From Planctomycetota bacterium (GTDB taxonomy: Bacteria > Planctomycetota > UBA1135 > UBA2386), in the NCBI GenBank assembly GCA_003235605.1, contig QJVU01000736.1, positions 1 to 9,441 on the forward strand: a stretch of 9,441 nucleotides of DNA, written 5' to 3'. Position numbers and translations under genes: made by a program. How positions within the stretch are numbered: the first letter of the stretch is position 1; each line of letters starts with the position of its first letter. The notes below the pieces were generated by a model. It was not told the origin of the DNA. It saw nothing but the letters and a program-made list of their open reading frames with translations, and did no database searches. Below are positions 1 to 5,813 of the stretch, piece by piece.

Positions 1-736
1 CCGGGTAGATCAGGTGCTGGCACAGCTCCCGCGCTGGTTGGCGAAGCCGGTAGTACTCGCCGCGGAAGGGAATCACCCGGATCCGCGGGCGGTGGCCCGC
101 CAGCATGGCCAGACGGTCGGCGTGGAGGCCCGCGCAGTTGATGCCCAGGCGCGCGGTGAAGTCTCCGGCGGTGGTCTCGGCCACGACCTCGCGAGCTCCG
201 TCCCGCAGTCCCACGACCCGGGCCCTCAGGATCACCGTGCCTCCGGCCGCCTCCACCAGGCGGTGAAGCGTGCTCACCACTGCCCGGAAGTCCACGACAC
301 CTGTGTCAGGCACATGGATGGCGCCGACGCCGCGGGCGTGGGGCTCCAGGTCGAGGAGCCGGTCGGGTCCGATACGCTCGCAACGCACCCCGTTGGCCCT
401 GCCACGCGCCAGCAGCGCATCCAGCCGCGGCACCTCGTCCTTGGTCACGGCAACGATCACCTTGCCGCAGGTATGGTGGCGGACACCGTGCTCCCGGCAG
501 AACGCCTCCATCGCCTGCCGGCCGGCGGTGCAGGTTCTGGCCTTGAGGGAACCGGGGCGGTAGTAGATCCCCGAGTGCAGCACGCCGGAGTTGCGACCCG
601 ACTGGTGCCGGCCGGGGGCCGCTTCCTTCTCGAGGACAGTGACCCTGATGCCCGGGTGGCGGCGCTGCAGCTGCCACGCGGTGGCGAGACCCAGGATGCC
701 TCCCCCCACGACAAGTACGTCAGAGGCGTTCGTCAC
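1..736 (-). CDS. lhgO: L-2-hydroxyglutarate oxidase LhgO, N-terminal 245 codons (runs off left edge)
   Basis: FAD-dependent oxidoreductase of the DAO fold. In this family it oxidises L-2-hydroxyglutarate to 2-oxoglutarate and feeds electrons to the quinone pool at the inner face of the membrane. Seen here: a Rossmann dinucleotide motif GGGILG at residues 11-16, then HQSGRNSGVLHSGIYYRPGS at about 44-63, which is the family signature, then CGKVIVAV, a GVVDFRAV segment and NCAGLHADR followed by IPFRGEYYRLR. The translation stops at LIYP at the window edge. The family is usually about 400 residues, so roughly the last 150 are missing. The start is GTG at 734-736, directly before the Rossmann strand (TNASDVLVVGGG); I see no in-frame ATG and no clear Shine-Dalgarno sequence. 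It lies 45 nt after the TlpA-like gene on the same strand and is probably co-transcribed with it, although the two products have no obvious metabolic link. Confidence 0.9.
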   Translation of the reverse strand, partial: MTNASDVLVVGGGILGLATAWQLQRRHPGIRVTVLEKEAAPGRHQSGRNSGVLHSGIYYRPGSLKARTCTAGRQAMEAFCREHGVRHHTCGKVIVAVTKDEVPRLDALLARGRANGVRCERIGPDRLLDLEPHARGVGAIHVPDTGVVDFRAVVSTLHRLVEAAGGTVILRARVVGLRDGAREVVAETTAGDFTARLGINCAGLHADRLAMLAGHRPRIRVIPFRGEYYRLRQPARELCQHLIYP

Positions 737-781
737 TGGAAGGTCTCGACAGGGCACACCTGCAGCACGTGACCGCCGCCG

Positions 782-1921
782 TCAGAACCGTCGCTGCTGC
801 TGGCCCTCGTCGAGAAGCTCCTGGACGCGTTGTTCGAGGTCGTCCCCCAGGTTGCTGTAGCGCACCTTGCCCTTGCGATCGATCAGGAACGTCGCCGGAA
901 TCGCGCGAATGCCGTTTTCCTTGGCCAGGCGGGTGTCCCAGCCACCTCCTTCGTAGACGACCGGCCAGTCCATGCCGAGCTTCTTCATCGTGGCACGGAC
1001 CTTCTTCATGGTCTCGCCGGCAGGGTCCGGCGGGACCAACTCGCCCCCGCGCTTCTGGCCGGGCTCCCGGTCGAGGCTGACCCCGATCACGACCAGGCCC
1101 CTGTCCTTGAGCTTGCTGTGGACACCCACGATCGTGGGCATCTTGCGAATACAAGGGGCGCACCAGGTGGCCCAGAAGTCGACCAGCACCACCTTGCCCG
1201 TGAGATCCCGGATGTCGATCCCCTCGCCGTCGATGCTCTTGGCCCGGAAGGGTTGAATCGTGCTGGCCCGGCCTCGAACCCTGGCCGCTGCGACGCGCCC
1301 GCCAGCCGACCGGTCTCTGGCCCCCGACCGGCCTCTCGTCCCATAGAGGGCGGCGAGCAGTTCCTGCTTGGCGCTGTCGGAGAGCCCGCTGTCTGCGAGC
1401 ATGGCGGCCAACAGTTCGTTCAGGTAGCGGGTATTGGCCTTCTTCGTGGGGTCGCGCATGAGGCTGCTGGCCATCACCCGGTAGACCCGCGTCGGATCGG
1501 AGGAGAGCCTGAGGGCGAGGGGCACGACCTTGCGGGCCAAGTCCAGGTTGTCGTCCTGGACTGCGCCCCATGCGTACGCCATCAGGATGCGCCCGACGTG
1601 CTCGTTGAACTTGTCCGTCGGCAGCGTCGGCTGCTTCGAAAGGCTCCCGAACAGCTCCTCGCCTGCGCGATCCCGGTGACCATTCAGGTAGAGCGGAATC
1701 GCCTTGGTGAACGCATAGTCACCCAGGTCGATCTTGGTCTTCTCCACCCGCTCGAGCCATGCCATCATCCTGGCGTTGCGCTCAGGCCATTGCTCCCGCG
1801 GGAACCGGGTGGTGGTCAGCTCGGTGATTTCCCGGACTGCTTGGTCCCGGCTCCACTCCTGGGCCGAGAGAAGCGCAGAGGTGACGACAAACGCAAAGGC
1901 GACAATGAGTTGGGGCTTCAT
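782..1921 (-). CDS. Secreted TlpA/ResA-like thioredoxin-fold protein with extra N-terminal helical domain
   Basis: A 379-residue exported thiol-disulfide oxidoreductase-type protein. Residues 1-20 form a Sec signal peptide (Lys near the N-terminus, hydrophobic core, cleavage probably at LLSA/QEW). Residues about 21-192 are a helix-rich region I do not recognise. Residues 193-219 are an Arg/Gly/Ala-rich linker. Residues about 221-379 are the thioredoxin domain: KVVLVDFWATWCAPC with the redox pair C254/C257, and the cis-proline in AIPATF at P342. The segment between them is extended by a charged insertion, as is common in TlpA/ResA proteins. Family members reduce or isomerise disulfides outside the cytoplasm, for example in cytochrome c maturation, but no cytochrome genes are nearby, so the substrate is unknown. 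The start is ATG 1919-1921: it opens the signal peptide and has GGAG five bases upstream. The frame stays open further upstream to 2191, but that stretch runs through the hairpin array and is non-coding in character. Confidence 0.88.
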   Translation of the reverse strand: MKPQLIVAFAFVVTSALLSAQEWSRDQAVREITELTTTRFPREQWPERNARMMAWLERVEKTKIDLGDYAFTKAIPLYLNGHRDRAGEELFGSLSKQPTLPTDKFNEHVGRILMAYAWGAVQDDNLDLARKVVPLALRLSSDPTRVYRVMASSLMRDPTKKANTRYLNELLAAMLADSGLSDSAKQELLAALYGTRGRSGARDRSAGGRVAAARVRGRASTIQPFRAKSIDGEGIDIRDLTGKVVLVDFWATWCAPCIRKMPTIVGVHSKLKDRGLVVIGVSLDREPGQKRGGELVPPDPAGETMKKVRATMKKLGMDWPVVYEGGGWDTRLAKENGIRAIPATFLIDRKGKVRYSNLGDDLEQRVQELLDEGQQQRRF

Positions 1922-2067
1922 GGGGTCTCCATGGGGGGCCACTGGGTCACGGCTGGGGGGGGCATTATCCGACCCACGTGCAGGTTCGTGGCGCGTTATC
2001 TCCCGACCGGGGGTCGGTTCGATGGCGATGCCCGCAGGAATCGTTACCATCGGAAAGTGGAACGCGA

Positions 2068-2102
2068 GGGCTGCTCCTGCCTGCCCCATATCGAAGCAGC
2101 CC
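2068..2102 (-). repeat. Conserved-loop hairpin A
   Basis: First of three hairpins (in plus coordinates) sharing one loop. The outer stem GGGCTGCT (2068-2075) pairs perfectly with AGCAGCCC (2095-2102). Inside it are a C/A mismatch (2076/2094) and a closing C-G pair (2077/2093). The loop TGCCTGCCCCATATC (2078-2092) is identical to that of hairpin B. It is the shortest copy and the nearest to the TlpA-like gene, ending 146 nt upstream of its start codon. In minus-strand RNA the loop reads GAUAUGGGGCAGGCA. No T-run follows in either direction. Confidence 0.75.
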
Positions 2103-2125
2103 CCGGTTCCGGATCCCAGAAGGGT

Positions 2126-2156
2126 GCGCGGCCCCGGCGAGTAGCCGGGGCCGCGC
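2126..2156 (-). terminator. Perfect 13-bp GC hairpin with GAGTA/TACTC loop, possible terminator
   Basis: GCGCGGCCCCGGC (2126-2138) and GCCGGGGCCGCGC (2144-2156) pair without mismatch around a 5-nt loop, GAGTA. It lies between conserved-loop hairpins A and B but lacks their loop, so it is a different element. Its strength suggests a transcription stop for the secreted-protein gene upstream. However, minus-strand transcription would continue into ACCCTTCTGG, which is not a U-tract; the plus-strand exit (TGTTTAGTT) is slightly T-richer. The terminator role is inferred from the hairpin alone. Confidence 0.4.
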
Positions 2157-2166
2157 TGTTTAGTTC

Positions 2167-2207
2167 CGGGAGCCGCCCCTGCCTGCCCCATATCGGGGCG
2201 GCTCCCG
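2167..2207 (-). repeat. Conserved-loop hairpin B
   Basis: A perfect 13-bp stem: CGGGAGCCGCCCC (2167-2179) pairs with GGGGCGGCTCCCG (2195-2207). The 15-nt loop TGCCTGCCCCATATC (2180-2194) is base-for-base the loop of hairpin A, although apart from the loop-closing C-rich bases the stems are unrelated in sequence. It is the cleanest copy, with no mismatch. Confidence 0.78.
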
Positions 2208-2224
2208 TCACAGAAAGCGAATGA

Positions 2225-2274
2225 GAACCGCGGGCCGCCCCTGCCTGCCCCATATTCGGGACGGCCCGCGGTTC
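2225..2274 (-). repeat. Conserved-loop hairpin C
   Basis: The outer 13-bp stem GAACCGCGGGCCG (2225-2237) pairs perfectly with CGGCCCGCGGTTC (2262-2274). Then comes one C/A mismatch (2238/2261) and three inner pairs, CCC (2239-2241) with GGG (2258-2260). The loop TGCCTGCCCCATATTC (2242-2257) matches the other two except for one extra T. It is the first hairpin after the secreted-protein gene, starting 48 nt past its stop codon in the direction of transcription. It could form the transcript's 3' end, though no U-tract follows. Confidence 0.78.
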
Positions 2275-2322
2275 AGGAAGTCGATTTGTCTGAGAGCAGG
2301 TCGCGAAAGAGAGAAACGGGCG

Positions 2323-4086
2323 TCACCGGGGCGAGAACACCTCCAACCGGACGAGTTCCTGTTCCAGGGTGATATAACCCGCGTGCATCCCGAACAGACC
2401 GGGTCTGGTCGGGTCAGTGTCTGGTTTTTCTGACACCCGGTGGGCCAGAGTGCTGAGGTCGGCGGCAAAAACCCCGGCCACCTTCCGGTCCCAGACGCCC
2501 AGATGCTTGAGGAACTGGCGCACCGTGGTGTCGTGCTGGGTGCGGGCCTGACGCCCCTTCACGCGGGACGCCTGCGGGGCCTCCGCGATGATCTGCTCCA
2601 TGGTGCTTTGGTCGAAGGTGAAGTAGACCGCATCGCCCACCGCAGCCAGCAGGGCATAGTCCCGGCCGCCAAACCGGCCCCGGTAGCTATGGCCGCCGAA
2701 ACCCGGGCTTGCGATCTCGAGCACCTCCCTTCCGGACTCCAGCTGCCGGCTCCGGGCCCGACCGCTGGTGGCCAAGGCTTTCTTGAGATCCGCAATCAGC
2801 TCCCGGGCCTGCTTTCCGGTCCTGGCCTGGAAGGAATAGGCCACGCGGGGCTTCACGCCGTCGCCGGACAACAAGAGGACCTGGGCACTGCCGACCTTGC
2901 CCAACCGGCGGATGATCTGGCCGCGGACATCCACTCCCGCTTGGAACGCGTGGCCGAAGATCCACGCCTGCAACTGCAGCATCCGTGGACTTCTGGCAGC
3001 TGGCCCAAGGAGCTTGTTGGGGTCCACCGCCACAGCCAGGCAGCCCAGCGCACCGGGTTGCAGACCCGCAAGCAGTTGCTGAGGCTTGGCTGCCTCCACC
3101 GCCTGCAACCAGCCGTCGTGCTCGGGCTCCGGCCAGTGAGGCGGCTGCCAATGGGGCAGGTGCCTCTTCGGCCTCCGACCCAACAACACGCTGGTCACGA
3201 AGCCGTCAACGCCCTTCTTCGCGGGTCGGACCACCAGCAGCAACCGGTCCGTGTCGCCCAGGCCCGACCAGAAGAAGGGCAAACCGAGCTCCTTCTCCAC
3301 CAGGGTGGAGAGCTGTGGCCGCCTTGGTCCCAGCCTTGCCCAATGGGCGTAGAGCATCACCGCGCCCTCGGGTACGTCGATGCGTTTGCGCAGGTCCTTG
3401 TAGCGAGTGTTCTGGGAGAGCACCGGGGCGCTTGCCGCCGTCTCGGGGCTGATGGCCTGGTCGAGCGCCTGGGGATCGTTGCTGACCACCAGGTTGTCTT
3501 CGACCAGCGCCACCTCCACTGCGTTCTGGGGGTCTTGCGGGAGAGGTTGGCGGCTGCTGGAGGCCTTCAGTTGGTAGACCTGCCGACCGTGGAGCGTGCG
3601 GGCGGGTACTGCGAGGTCCTGGTCGTGCAGCACCTTGGCCACCTGTTCGGCGCTGGCCTTGGGTAGCTGGCAGCGGAAGATCAGGGACGCCGTCTCGGTG
3701 GGCGCGTTGATCCCCGGCACCATCTTGGTCAGAGCGAGCTCCAGGTCCTCGGACCTGTTGGAAAGCAGCCGTGCCAGGGGGCGCAGCAGGGCACCCGAGC
3801 CCTGGGCGCCAAACCCCCCGGGAGTTCGCGGTCCCAAGAGCTTCTGCAGGACGGGATCGTCCAGCAGCGGCAGCGGGTCCACGAGCGCTGGCCCCAGGCG
3901 AGAAAGATAGATCAGGGGGTTCTCGAGCCGGTTCTCCAGGCGCCACCTGCCATCCGTCGCGGTGCGTGTGGTCGCGACCTCAGCGGACGTGCCCGGCTCC
4001 TGGCCCAACGCCAGCGGAGCAAGGGGCAGTACCGCCGACAGGACGAGGGCTGGGCTGCGCAGGGGAGAGGGGGACCCAGAGGGCAT
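2323..4086 (-). CDS. Secreted protein of unknown function (587 aa), putative sigma-54-driven target
   Basis: I do not recognise the family. Residues 1-28 look like a Sec signal peptide (Arg10, hydrophobic stretch ALVLSAVLPLAPLAL, cleavage probably after ALG). The remaining roughly 560 residues have no further membrane segment, no lipobox and no catalytic motif I can name. They alternate strand-like and helix-like stretches, as in the large exported proteins of the DUF3352 kind found in Planctomycetota and cyanobacteria; that comparison is an impression, not a match. The mature part appears to contain no cysteine and is rich in Arg, Gln, Leu and Pro. I chose ATG 4084-4086 because GGAG sits four bases upstream. 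An in-frame TTG four codons earlier (4098) has no ribosome site. A -24/-12 promoter lies immediately upstream, and the sigma-54 activator gene is the next gene upstream, which suggests conditional expression. Hairpin C follows the stop. Confidence 0.8.
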   Translation of the reverse strand: MPSGSPSPLRSPALVLSAVLPLAPLALGQEPGTSAEVATTRTATDGRWRLENRLENPLIYLSRLGPALVDPLPLLDDPVLQKLLGPRTPGGFGAQGSGALLRPLARLLSNRSEDLELALTKMVPGINAPTETASLIFRCQLPKASAEQVAKVLHDQDLAVPARTLHGRQVYQLKASSSRQPLPQDPQNAVEVALVEDNLVVSNDPQALDQAISPETAASAPVLSQNTRYKDLRKRIDVPEGAVMLYAHWARLGPRRPQLSTLVEKELGLPFFWSGLGDTDRLLLVVRPAKKGVDGFVTSVLLGRRPKRHLPHWQPPHWPEPEHDGWLQAVEAAKPQQLLAGLQPGALGCLAVAVDPNKLLGPAARSPRMLQLQAWIFGHAFQAGVDVRGQIIRRLGKVGSAQVLLLSGDGVKPRVAYSFQARTGKQARELIADLKKALATSGRARSRQLESGREVLEIASPGFGGHSYRGRFGGRDYALLAAVGDAVYFTFDQSTMEQIIAEAPQASRVKGRQARTQHDTTVRQFLKHLGVWDRKVAGVFAADLSTLAHRVSEKPDTDPTRPGLFGMHAGYITLEQELVRLEVFSPR

Positions 4087-4099
4087 CGGGCTCCGCAAG

Positions 4100-4113
4100 G
4101 CAACCCACGTGCC
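4100..4113 (-). promoter_or_regulatory. Putative sigma-54 (-24/-12) promoter of the 587-aa secreted protein
   Basis: On the minus strand the sequence reads GGCACG-TGGG-TTGC. It matches all ten core positions of the sigma-54 consensus (T)GGCACG-N4-TTGC with exact spacing; the flanking bases (C before GG, C after TTGC) differ from the preferred T and A/T. It lies 14 bases upstream of the chosen ATG, in a 136-nt gap directly downstream of a gene for a sigma-54 activator. Counting 12 bases on from the -12 C puts the predicted transcript start at about 4088, only two bases before the ATG. Confidence 0.65.
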
Positions 4114-4196
4114 GCAGGTGGCAAAGCCCTAACTCACTTCCAGAACGCCGCTTGGGTTCTCCGCAACCCTCGCCGGAGCGTGCTCTGGGCACACAC

Positions 4197-4215
4197 CTGT
4201 GCAGCTCCTGCACAG
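4197..4215. promoter_or_regulatory. Perfect inverted repeat, putative enhancer (UAS) for the sigma-54 activator
   Basis: CTGTGCAG-CTC-CTGCACAG is a perfect 8-bp dyad with a 3-bp centre. Its centre is about 118 bp upstream of the predicted sigma-54 start, inside the usual range for an activator enhancer site, and it begins just past the activator's stop codon. The half-sites give TGT-N11-ACA, close to but not the same as the NifA pattern TGT-N10-ACA. A weaker dyad, GTGC-TCTGG-GCAC (4180-4192), lies beside it and could be a second site, although its spacing differs. The alternative is a short terminator hairpin for the activator gene, but no U-tract follows. Confidence 0.5.
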
Positions 4216-4222
4216 CCATGGC

Positions 4223-5806
4223 TCACCGGTCCAGTTTGTTGTACAGCGCCCGCCGGCTGATCCCCAGGAGCCTCGCCGCCTCCGACTTGTTGCCTCCGCT
4301 GCCCTTCAGCGCCTCCTGGATCGCCCAGCGTTCCAGCCGGTCCAGGTTCAGGTCCTTCATGGCCACCTTGGGGGGAGGCTCCGACAACAGCTCCGGGGTC
4401 AGGACCGGGCCGTCCGCCAGGGCATCCAGGCGCAGCATCTCGTTGCGCAGCTGGCGCAGGTTGCCACTCCAGGGACGTGCCACGATCGCTTGGATCAGGG
4501 CGTCGCTGGCGATCTTGGGCTGGTCGCGGCCCGCGCTGCGGGCGGCCTCGGCGAGGAAGTGCTGCACCAGCTCGCGGATGTCGCTGAGCCGATCCCGCAG
4601 CGGTGGCAGGTGCACCGACACCACCGCAAGGCGGTAGTAGAGGTCCTTGCGGAACCGGTTGCAGGCGACTTCCTCCAGGGGGTCCCGGTTGGTTGCTGCC
4701 ACGATGCGCAGCCGCACCGGCTGGCTCCGGTCGGCACCCACCGGACGAACCTGCGAGTCCTCGAGGAACCGCAGCAGCTTCACCTGCACCTCGGGGTCCA
4801 TCTCGGTGACTTCGTCCAGGAACAGGATCCCGCCCTCGGCCTCTCGCAGCAGGCCCAGACGGTCCCGGTCAGCACCAGTGAAAGCCCCCCGGACATGGCC
4901 GAACAGCTCGCTCTCCAGGAGTCCGGGGCTGATGGCGGCGACGTTGACGGGAACGAACGAGCCTTTGGCCCAGGGTCCGTGTTGGTGCAAGGCCCGCGCC
5001 GCCAACTCCTTCCCAGTGCCGCTCTCTCCAACGATCAGGATCGGGAAGTCGTTGTCGACCACCCGGTCCAGCAGGTGCAGGCTCTTCAGCAGCGCAGGCG
5101 ATGTGCCGACGATCTTCGGGTAATCGTGGCGGAGCTGATCACGCCCGAGACTCTGGGTCAGCTGGCTGAGCTCCTCGGCCTGGCTGGCCACCTTGGCCGC
5201 AAGGTCCTGGTTGCGCTGGGCCACCTCCCGGGCGTGAGCGAGGTTCTCCTCGAGCAGCTGGTGCAGGTGCAGGACGATCGCGCCCTGATCGGCGAAGGCC
5301 TGAAACCACGGGAGGTCCTCGGCATCGAATGCCCTGGCCTGGAAGCGGTGGTCCAGGTAGATGCACCCGAGGGTGCGCTCGCCCACCAGCAGCGGCATGC
5401 ACAGCACGGACCGCAGCTGCAGGTCGGCGATGCTGCTGGCGGCGCCCAGGTCCCCCTCCTGAGCGTCCTGGCTGAACACCCCCTCACCACTCTGAAGACA
5501 CCGTCGAACCACGGTGGCGGACACCTTCTGCTGAGGGTTCCGGACAGGCTCCCGGTCCAGGTTGCGGGCCACCGCAACCTCGAAGCCACGCTCCACCTCG
5601 GGCCTGCAGAGGATGATGAAGCCACGCTCGGCACCGAACAGCTGCACCGCTTCGTTCAGCAGTAGGACCAGCAGGTCGTTGCGGTCACGGGCTGCGGCCA
5701 GGGCACGGTTCAGCTCGAGGATGGCTGCCAGGCGCGCGCGGTCCTGCTCCTGTACACCCTTTCGGAGACGGGACAGGAAGTCCGTGAACCGCCGGCCGAT
5801 CACCAT
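4223..5806 (-). CDS. Sigma-54-dependent transcriptional activator, GAF-AAA+-Fis HTH
   Basis: A 527-residue enhancer-binding protein that remodels sigma-54 RNA polymerase using ATP. Domains in order: N-terminal helix (1-30); GAF sensory domain (about 35-185); predicted coiled coil (about 183-222, ending AEELSQLTQSL); AAA+ domain (about 230-460) with Walker A GESGTGKE (260-267), the sigma-54 contact loop GAFTGA (307-312), Walker B GGILFLDE (325-332), FRKDLYYRL (385-392) and WSGNLRQLRN (446-455); and a Fis-type helix-turn-helix at the C-terminus (about 506-524, NKSEAARLLGISRRALYNKL). There is no receiver domain, so the signal is probably a small ligand or partner bound by GAF, as in NifA-like regulators. 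I see no NifA-type cysteine motif in the linker. The start is ATG 5804-5806, seven bases after the IscU-like gene; the frame is open upstream, but that part overlaps the neighbouring gene. The likely target is the secreted protein gene just downstream. Confidence 0.93.
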   Translation of the reverse strand: MVIGRRFTDFLSRLRKGVQEQDRARLAAILELNRALAAARDRNDLLVLLLNEAVQLFGAERGFIILCRPEVERGFEVAVARNLDREPVRNPQQKVSATVVRRCLQSGEGVFSQDAQEGDLGAASSIADLQLRSVLCMPLLVGERTLGCIYLDHRFQARAFDAEDLPWFQAFADQGAIVLHLHQLLEENLAHAREVAQRNQDLAAKVASQAEELSQLTQSLGRDQLRHDYPKIVGTSPALLKSLHLLDRVVDNDFPILIVGESGTGKELAARALHQHGPWAKGSFVPVNVAAISPGLLESELFGHVRGAFTGADRDRLGLLREAEGGILFLDEVTEMDPEVQVKLLRFLEDSQVRPVGADRSQPVRLRIVAATNRDPLEEVACNRFRKDLYYRLAVVSVHLPPLRDRLSDIRELVQHFLAEAARSAGRDQPKIASDALIQAIVARPWSGNLRQLRNEMLRLDALADGPVLTPELLSEPPPKVAMKDLNLDRLERWAIQEALKGSGGNKSEAARLLGISRRALYNKLDR

Positions 5807-5813
5807 GTTCCCG

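Larger units (their letters stand above)
1922..2322. other. 401-nt intergenic region carrying a hairpin array and the tlpA-like leader
   Basis: I find no gene here. The part nearer the upstream gene (2068-2274) is packed with four hairpins, listed separately. The part nearer the TlpA-like gene (1922-2067) is its presumed 5' leader. It contains, on the minus strand, a GATAAT hexamer (1964-1969) that resembles a -10 box but has no convincing -35 partner, followed at once by a run of eight C (1955-1962). It also has a small hairpin, CCGACC-GGG-GGTCGG (2003-2017). Short open frames beginning MGQAGAA on the minus strand arise only because the repeated loop contains ATGGGGCAGGCA. They share no other sequence and are not credible genes. 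Confidence 0.7.

Noticed and set aside
1922..2191. N-terminal extension of the TlpA-like frame up to an ATG at 2191
   Set aside because: It would run through hairpins A and the 13-bp GC hairpin and place a signal peptide at residue 91. The ATG at 1921 has a ribosome site and opens the signal peptide.
2180..2194. G-quadruplex in the minus-strand loop
   Set aside because: The loop with its flanks has runs of GGGG, GG and GGGG but not four tracts of three or more G, so only a weak two-layer form is possible and the paired stem competes.
830..2224. Long plus-strand open frame (464 codons), and similar ones at 2440-3666, 4199-5665 and 6376-7746
   Set aside because: Each lies opposite a minus-strand gene with clear family motifs or a signal peptide. 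Long antisense frames are expected in GC-rich coding DNA, and their translations show no recognisable domains.
2044..2253. Short minus-strand open frames starting MGQAGAA, as possible small proteins
   Set aside because: The shared peptide is only the translated hairpin loop. The rest of each frame is unrelated and follows the stems.
2068..2274. CRISPR array
   Set aside because: The repeated unit is a 15-16 nt loop inside different stems, spacing is irregular (about 100 and 60 nt between centres) and there are no cas genes.
2068..2274. Simple tandem intrinsic terminators, or CsrA-binding hairpins
   Set aside because: None of the hairpins is followed by a U-tract in either direction, and a fixed 15-nt loop is not needed for termination. 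CsrA sites need GGA in the loop, which is absent (GGGGCAGG on the minus strand).
4087..4098. TTG at 4098 as start of the secreted protein
   Set aside because: There is no ribosome site before it, while the ATG four codons on has GGAG at a proper distance.
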